Source of the DNA: Cryptomeria japonica | Taxonomy: Eukaryota > Streptophyta > Pinopsida > Cupressales > Cupressaceae | Length of the DNA: 64,000 nucleotides | Reading direction: 5' to 3' | Assembly: GCF_030272615.1 (NCBI RefSeq) | Contig: NC_081409.1 | Location: 617,870,755 to 617,934,754, forward strand | In this document: positions 58,976-64,000 of the stretch, in pieces | Numbering within the stretch: position 1 is the first letter of the stretch | Layout: each line of letters starts with the position of its first letter | Translations under genes and position numbers: made by a program | The notes under the pieces: generated by a model | The model's input: only the letters and a program-made list of their open reading frames with translations | Databases searched by the model: none | What the model was told of the DNA's origin: nothing

Positions 58976-59756
58976 AAGTTCAAGGTTCAGAGTTCCACAC
59001 ATGGCAGATCAAGTTACATTTAATCCTTATTGACAAGAATCTATGGGATGTGGTAAGTGGAACAACAACAAGGCCAATTGCCCCTTATGAAAGTGCAAAG
59101 TGGACTATGAAGGATCAAAGAGCAATAGCCTTGATTGGACTTGGTGTGATGTACCCAAACAAGACTCCAAGTATTGTTAATATCGAGAAAGCTCCTTGTA
59201 TTATCTTTAAGGATTCTTGGAATTGTTTGCCATTATGGAGAAGGTTGTCATTGACATCAAAGTGAGTGGTTGAGAGTGTTGTCAAGAAGATACTCATTAT
59301 CTTTGAAAGAGTGAGATTAATAAACAAATTGTTAAAGAAAATGAAGTCAAAATTATGGATGAGATTGTTGGTAAGATATTGATGTCAAAAAACACCTAGA
59401 AGTTCAAATAGTGAGTTTTACATCAATAAAGGCAGTGGCATTAGGATTGATATAAAGATCTTATCAAGGAAAATCGTCTTATTTATAAGACTTCAAGATT
59501 TTCCTTCAAGCATCTTCTAAAGTATAGACACTAAAACGAATTGTTTGATATCAAGAGGATATTTTGAGACATGAGCAAACCAAGTGATCAACTATGTCTG
59601 ATTTACATGAAGAAGTTCAAAATGAAGGACTGTAATCCTATTAGTACACCCATGATGACAAGATGTAAATTAAGGATGATGAATCACCCGAGGCAAATCA
59701 AACAATCTATAGATCAATGATTGGAAACCTGTTGTATGCAACAGCTTCAAGGGCTG
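58976..59756 (+). pseudogene. Copia gag fragment joined to the end of its reverse transcriptase
   Basis: The first part is copia gag: LILIDKNLWDVVSGTTTRPI, KWTMKDQRAIALIGLGV, IIFKDSWN. Most of pol is then missing, and from about 59600 the text is the end of the RT: MKDCNPISTPMMTRCKL, YRSMIGNLLYATASRA. A deletion inside the element explains the jump. At 59756 an insertion interrupts the ASRADI motif; RNase H resumes at 61118. Confidence 0.8.
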
Positions 59757-61117
59757 TAAAATATTCCCAACCAGTCTGAACTGAAATATTATTTGTAACT
59801 TTACTGCTGTAATGATGTTTTAAGACTGTTTCGCTGAGGATTCTTGCTTGTGCTTGTTTTCAGTAGTTTGCATAAAGTTTATTCATGACCAATTGCCAAT
59901 AAACCAATATTCGGAAAAACACAATACAAGAATATAATTGACTGATTTTCAATTTCAGAATTCTGATTATTATGACAGCAATATAATAATTTACAAAATC
60001 AAGAAAATCTATTCCATCAAGGCATAATGAATCATACTAGGTGTCCAACACCCAGCTAGAAGAGGGATTTATTGAATAATCATGAATATGTCACAATGGA
60101 TGAGCATCCAAAGATGTCTGGTGACTCCAATGGTGTTTATTCGCATCAACAATAATTACTAAAAACAAATATATTGAAACTGCTGAGAAATGTGCGTGGT
60201 CTACAGGCAAGATTATTGAATTGCCTAAGTTAACCTCAAAGAATCATTGATCTAGACCCCAATTGTCATCTGCAGCCTGTAGAATGCATCGAACCTCTAT
60301 AGGAAAGTGATGACAATGAAGATTACAACAATTTCCAACCTTTTATTGAGTTGTATGACCCAAATGGTGGAGCCAGAGGCCTGCAGGTGGTACGACCAGC
60401 AAGTCGAAGGTATTGCTGGCTCAAGAAATGGTACATTTGACTTTGGGAACCTCCAAACCCTCCCGAATCTGCAGTGTAAAGTCTGAATCTTCTGATAAGG
60501 GTCTGAATTTACTGATAAAACTCTCAACTGAAGCACATACAAGAATTCTGTATGAACTCCCCAAGAAGTTTTCATTCCGTGGAGGCTTGTCTGCTGCTGA
60601 AATCCATTTGCAGAGCTCAATGCCAAGATAGCTGATATATAAAAATGAATGAATGAATTCCCAAAGAATGCCCAACAAGTCACTTTATTAACCTCCAACC
60701 CTAGCAGTACCAAATAGGGTTTTGATAATTCATCTTTAATGAATTTATTAAAATAAACTCTCCTATAGAGAATTCGACCCCTTGAGTGTCTTATTCCTCA
60801 TTAAGAATTAAACCACCTTTTAAAACAACATTAAGTTGTCTAGGTGGGCGCCAAGGGGGGTACTTTATGATTTAATCAAATTTTATAATATTCCTTATAA
60901 AGTCACTTTTATAATATTTCTAATTTTAGCTAAAAGTGACTTTATGATAAAACAACATAAAGTACTTATAAAATAAGTCATCCAAACTAAGAAAATGGCT
61001 AAGTGTAAAACCCCTTGCTAGCATTGACATCTCCTGTCCATTGAATTCACTCGTGGAGATGGGTAACAGGCAAATCTTTGCTCCTGAGTGATGAACTAGG
61101 AAAGAGGGCACATTACA
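59757..61117. mobile_element. 1.36-kb insertion splitting the copia RT-RNase H
   Basis: The insert separates TASRA from DIIQVVGMVARF. GGCTG occurs on both sides (59752-59756 and 61118-61122) and joining through one copy restores the coding frame. Ends read TGTAAAATATT (counting TG shared with the left repeat) and CACATTACA, so TGTAA/TTACA may be terminal. Internal landmarks on the minus strand: TATA-like TTTTTATATATCAGC near 60640 and several TTATAAAAGTGAC-like palindromic segments (60880-60960). No transposase or RT. Possibly a solo LTR read on the minus strand, or a small non-autonomous DNA element; the length of the duplication (3 or 5 bp) is ambiguous. Confidence 0.6.
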
Positions 61118-61400
61118 GGCTGACATTATATAGGTAGTTGGTATGGTCGCAAGGTTTTAGGCTGCACCTAAAGAAACTCACGTGTAAGTAGTAAAAAGGA
61201 TATTAAAATATTTGAAAGGAAGATTGGATTTTTTGTTTATGGTATCTAGTGGGTGAAGATTTCACCTTAACAACATATCTAGATGTAGATTGGGCTGGTC
61301 GTGTTGATAATAGAAAGCGTACAAGTGGTAGTGCATTCTTTCTAGGAAATAATTCACTAAAGAGAGGCATATGTTTAGGGGGAGCTCTTCATTGTCTTAT
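61118..61400 (+). pseudogene. Copia RNase H remnant
   Basis: It continues the RT end on the other side of the insertion. Fragments in shifted frames: QVVGMVARF, APKETHV, RILKYLKGRLDFLF, YLDVDWAGRVDNRKRTSGSA, FFLGNNSL. It stops soon after, so the tail of RNase H was deleted. A GGGGGAG tract follows at 61378. Confidence 0.8.
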
Positions 61401-62560
61401 CTTTTGACCTGAAAAGCTTTTGCCATTGATGTCAAAGGGGAAGGAGTAGAGTAAGGGGGAGTGTTTAATTAGGGGGAGAAATTTGTTTTTGTGGCATTCC
61501 AAGATTATTTCTTTACAGGGTTGCCATCAATGAGAAATTGTTGTCATTGATGTCAAAGGCGTATGAAGAACAAGAATATATGAATATAGTGATCAATATT
61601 AAGCAGCAAATATTAATTATAAGGGATAGTGAACATATTCAGCTATTGATCTGTCAAGGGGCAGCAAATTAATTAAGAGTTGCAATTGACAAGTGAAGAC
61701 AACAATAAATACGAGCAGTTATTAATGAAGGCCAATCCAAATCAAAGTTATTTGCTATTACTAAGGCCGCCCCCTCTCAATGTTTTATTTTTTTAAAATA
61801 AAAATAATGTTTAATTTTGTGTGGCCGACTCCCCTTGGTTTGGGTGCCTACTTTGGGAAACAAATAAAAATTAAATAAAAACCTTTTTATTTGGGCTGAC
61901 CTTATGGAGATGAGCACCCACCATGGTGAAGAGAAGTAAAAATTAATAAAATGCTATCTTGGCCGACCTGTATGAGGGGTTGCATACATTGGATTAAGGG
62001 GTGCATTTTCATATATAAAAAGTAGATCATTTGGGGTTTCAATCATGAAACAATTCAATCTAAGGAGCATACATAAGCAGATTTTTAAGGTGGTTTATTG
62101 CAGACCAATGAGCATAGAAGAAATTATTGAGCAGATTTGTGGAGGAGGATGAGATCTGTTTCAAGAAGAAGATCAAGCACTTATCACTATTTTTTGGAGG
62201 TTGGTGCCTCGTTTTCAAAGAGATTGGTGTCTCTTGCTGAGTTGTTGGTCAGTTGTGGGGATTGGCATCTCCAGTGGGTTGGTGCCTACGAATCATCTAA
62301 AGGAAATTGGTGTCTCCTATGGGTTTATGTGTAAGAATACTTTAAGAAATTTCTAATATAAGCAATATTTTGTCATGGTTTTCTTCCACAAAGGTTTCAT
62401 GTAAATCGAGTGTTCTTGTTCTTAATTGCTTGATCTTGCATTTTTGTTATTGTTGCAGATGTTTAAGTTTCGAAGTATTGCTATTGTGATTCACTAAGCT
62501 TTGAAAAATAAAAGGTTGTTATATAGATTCACCCCCGCTCTCAATATAATTCAATGATCT
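61401..62560 (+). repeat. Copia 3' region and LTR
   Basis: Polypurine-like GTCAAAGGGGAAGGAG (61432) and AAGGGGGAGTG (61453) are followed by TTGTTGTCATTGATGTCAAA near 61530, the likely LTR start by analogy with 1435. ATTCACCCCCGCTCTCAATA at 62528 is the characteristic copia LTR end. GGTTGGTGTCTC/GGTTGGTGCCTC phrases repeat between 62195 and 62320. Exact ends are not fixed. Confidence 0.55.
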
Positions 62561-63261
62561 TCAAGAATTCATATTGTGGGCTATTTTATCATTTTCCATA
62601 ATTTTGGAGATTGTGGAAAATAATTAAATATTTAAGCTGTAAAGTGGAAATTTAGAAGACAACTTATATCTAATTCTTTAAAAAGGGGTTGTATATGGAG
62701 ACATAAAAGTGACTTATTTTTGAGTCAAAAGTAAAGTTGAATTAAAAGGGGATTTTCAAAAGTAAACTGGAGGAAAAAGAGAGAAATGCTTCTTAAAAAA
62801 TCAATGAAAAAGCAACAAAAAAGCTTTTTAAGGACTTGGGAAAGGGGTTAATCATCTGTTGAATGCTATAAGATTTGTATTGAAGAATTGAAATACCAAA
62901 ATATCATTTCTAGCTAATTGAAATTGTATTCAACTCTATGACTGATTTGGTCTCATTGTCAAAAAATAAGAGAAATTAGTTCTTTCATTTCAATGTTTAT
63001 TTGTATGCAATTTGCTTTTGTGCATTTGTCAAGTAGTTGCCAAATGTGGGTTGTATGACAACTCTTTTCTGAATGCATGACAATTGTTTGTGAACATGCT
63101 TGTTGTAATAAAGGATAGTTGCAGTTGTTCCTCATCATTATATTCGGATATATTGATTGGTTTAGTGTTCCACCAATCGTTTGACAAAATGTTTGTGAGC
63201 TAAAGGTTGAAAAATTTGCAAGTTTGTTATTTTTTTTGGTAGGGATACTACAGTAGGGTTG
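62561..63261. other. AT-rich sequence without recognised gene
   Basis: There is no coding signal on either strand beyond short frames. It ends at the outer border of element B6. Confidence 0.4.
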
Positions 63262-64000
63262 TGTTGATGTGCTTTCATGCACATGCGAACACAGAATAAA
63301 ATACCTAAAGGTACCTTATCCTCTCTTGAGCAAAGTTTCCCGACTGCTGAAGATCTCGCCGAAGGATTAGTCGAGGCAACTCCAAGGTTCTTGTATGTAG
63401 GTTCTCTACTCGTGGATAAGCTCTTTGTGGTATGATGTGATTTTGCTGGAATCACAAGGGGACTTACACTTGATGACTAAACATCTGATTTGTTTTGAAT
63501 ATTGCTGGAACACAGGATTTCACTACCCTAGATTTTTTGAAAAAAAGGAAAAAAGGATGAGGGCGAGGAAAGGATCTAATTCTGAGACTAAGAATGTAGG
63601 AGCAATGAATGATCTTTGATGAAATTCTAACTAAGTCTTGTTTTGACATCCCAGGACCATCTCCACAAGATTAGTGCGATCTTCGGAGGAAAGCTTTATG
63701 ATGTTCAGATCATCGCTACAGGCATAGACACCATCAGGTTGATGCATATCAGTGAAGAAGCAACAATTGAAATTAAGCTTAAGCTGAATGATTCTAGTTG
63801 ACTACACAAGGCAAGTCTGCAATCAACAAACTGCTAGTAGTATGGATATACAATTCACCATCAATCAAACACATTTCTTCCACTCATCTAATAACATGAA
63901 ATCAAATCTAAGAAGTATAGAGACCATGCAAATTGTTGAATCAACCCATAGATTTCACCATTTCTTCAATGAAGTTTTACAAGCCTTTTACAACAACATC
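63262..64000 (-). mobile_element. Element B6: 3' end of another B-type element, cut by the window
   Basis: On the minus strand it ends CACATCAACA at 63262. The next 700 bp match the 3' ends of B5 and, more loosely, B4: ACACAGAATAAAATACC, CTTATCCTCTCTTGAG, CTGCTGAAGATCTCG, AACTCCAAGGTTCTTGTATG, then the CTAGTTGACTACACAAGGC segment near 63797. The window ends before the TATA and telo-box region and before any ORF. The target duplication cannot be checked. Confidence 0.75.

Noticed and set aside
54952-64000. B5 and B6 as the two LTRs of one element
   Set aside because: Same orientation, but B5 has duplicated flanks on both sides of itself and the sequence between is an unrelated copia remnant without a primer site at its edge.

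Overview
The window is eukaryotic, almost certainly nuclear DNA of a seed plant with a very large, repeat-rich genome. The density of old nested LTR retrotransposons, long AT-rich non-coding stretches and near absence of host exons suggest a conifer or other gymnosperm; this is inference, as no species-diagnostic gene is present. Nearly everything recognisable is a mobile element or its remnant. The only host-gene signal is a pair of exons near 31 kb joined by a well-formed GT-AG intron.

The main discovery is a family of large elements present six times. Each begins TGTTG and ends CAACA. Direct target duplications flank every copy whose two ends are in the window: CCTCT, AGTAT, CTCTC and GGACC are perfect, and CTACT/TTACT has one mismatch. 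Copies: A1 2931-9724 (+), A2 16519-23163 (-), B3 23513-30231 (-), B4 44947-52420 (+), B5 54952-57641 (-, no ORF), B6 from 63262 (-, cut by the window end). None has internal long terminal repeats, reverse transcriptase or integrase. Four carry one long gene (about 1,050-1,120 codons) for a protein family I do not recognise: a conserved helical N-terminal domain, a charged linker and a coiled-coil C-terminus. About 0.75-0.9 kb before each 3' end lies a TATA box; in B3-B5 a perfect 18-bp palindrome of two telo-boxes sits 65-67 bp upstream of it. The 5' leaders hold arrays of short repeats, hairpin-like in A and B4, whose sequence differs between elements. The best reading is giant solo LTRs whose U3 encodes a protein, or a new non-autonomous class mobilised by a retroviral-type integrase.

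Layout: 1-2.3 kb, Ty1/copia RT-RNase H and 3' LTR, interrupted by a LINE/SINE-like insert; 2.9-9.7 kb, A1; 9.7-16.5 kb, degenerate DNA with copia LTRs and a minus-strand copia RNase H; 16.5-23.2 kb, A2; 23.5-30.2 kb, B3; 30.2-32.6 kb, host-gene fragment; 32.7-43.2 kb, an old Ty3/gypsy gag-protease copy split by a 7.9-kb gypsy element (LTRs 34556-35755 and 41197-42417) that has gag and a protease remnant but no RT or integrase; 44.2-53.6 kb, a copia gag-protease remnant split by a hAT-like DNA transposon, itself split by B4; 53.6-54.9 kb, a copia 5' LTR with tRNA-Met primer site; B5; 59.0-62.6 kb, a copia remnant split by a 1.36-kb insert; then B6.

Most open reading frames are disrupted. B4 is the best preserved of the new family, with one in-frame TAG in an otherwise open 1,073-codon frame. 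All boundaries were read by eye; no alignments or searches were run.
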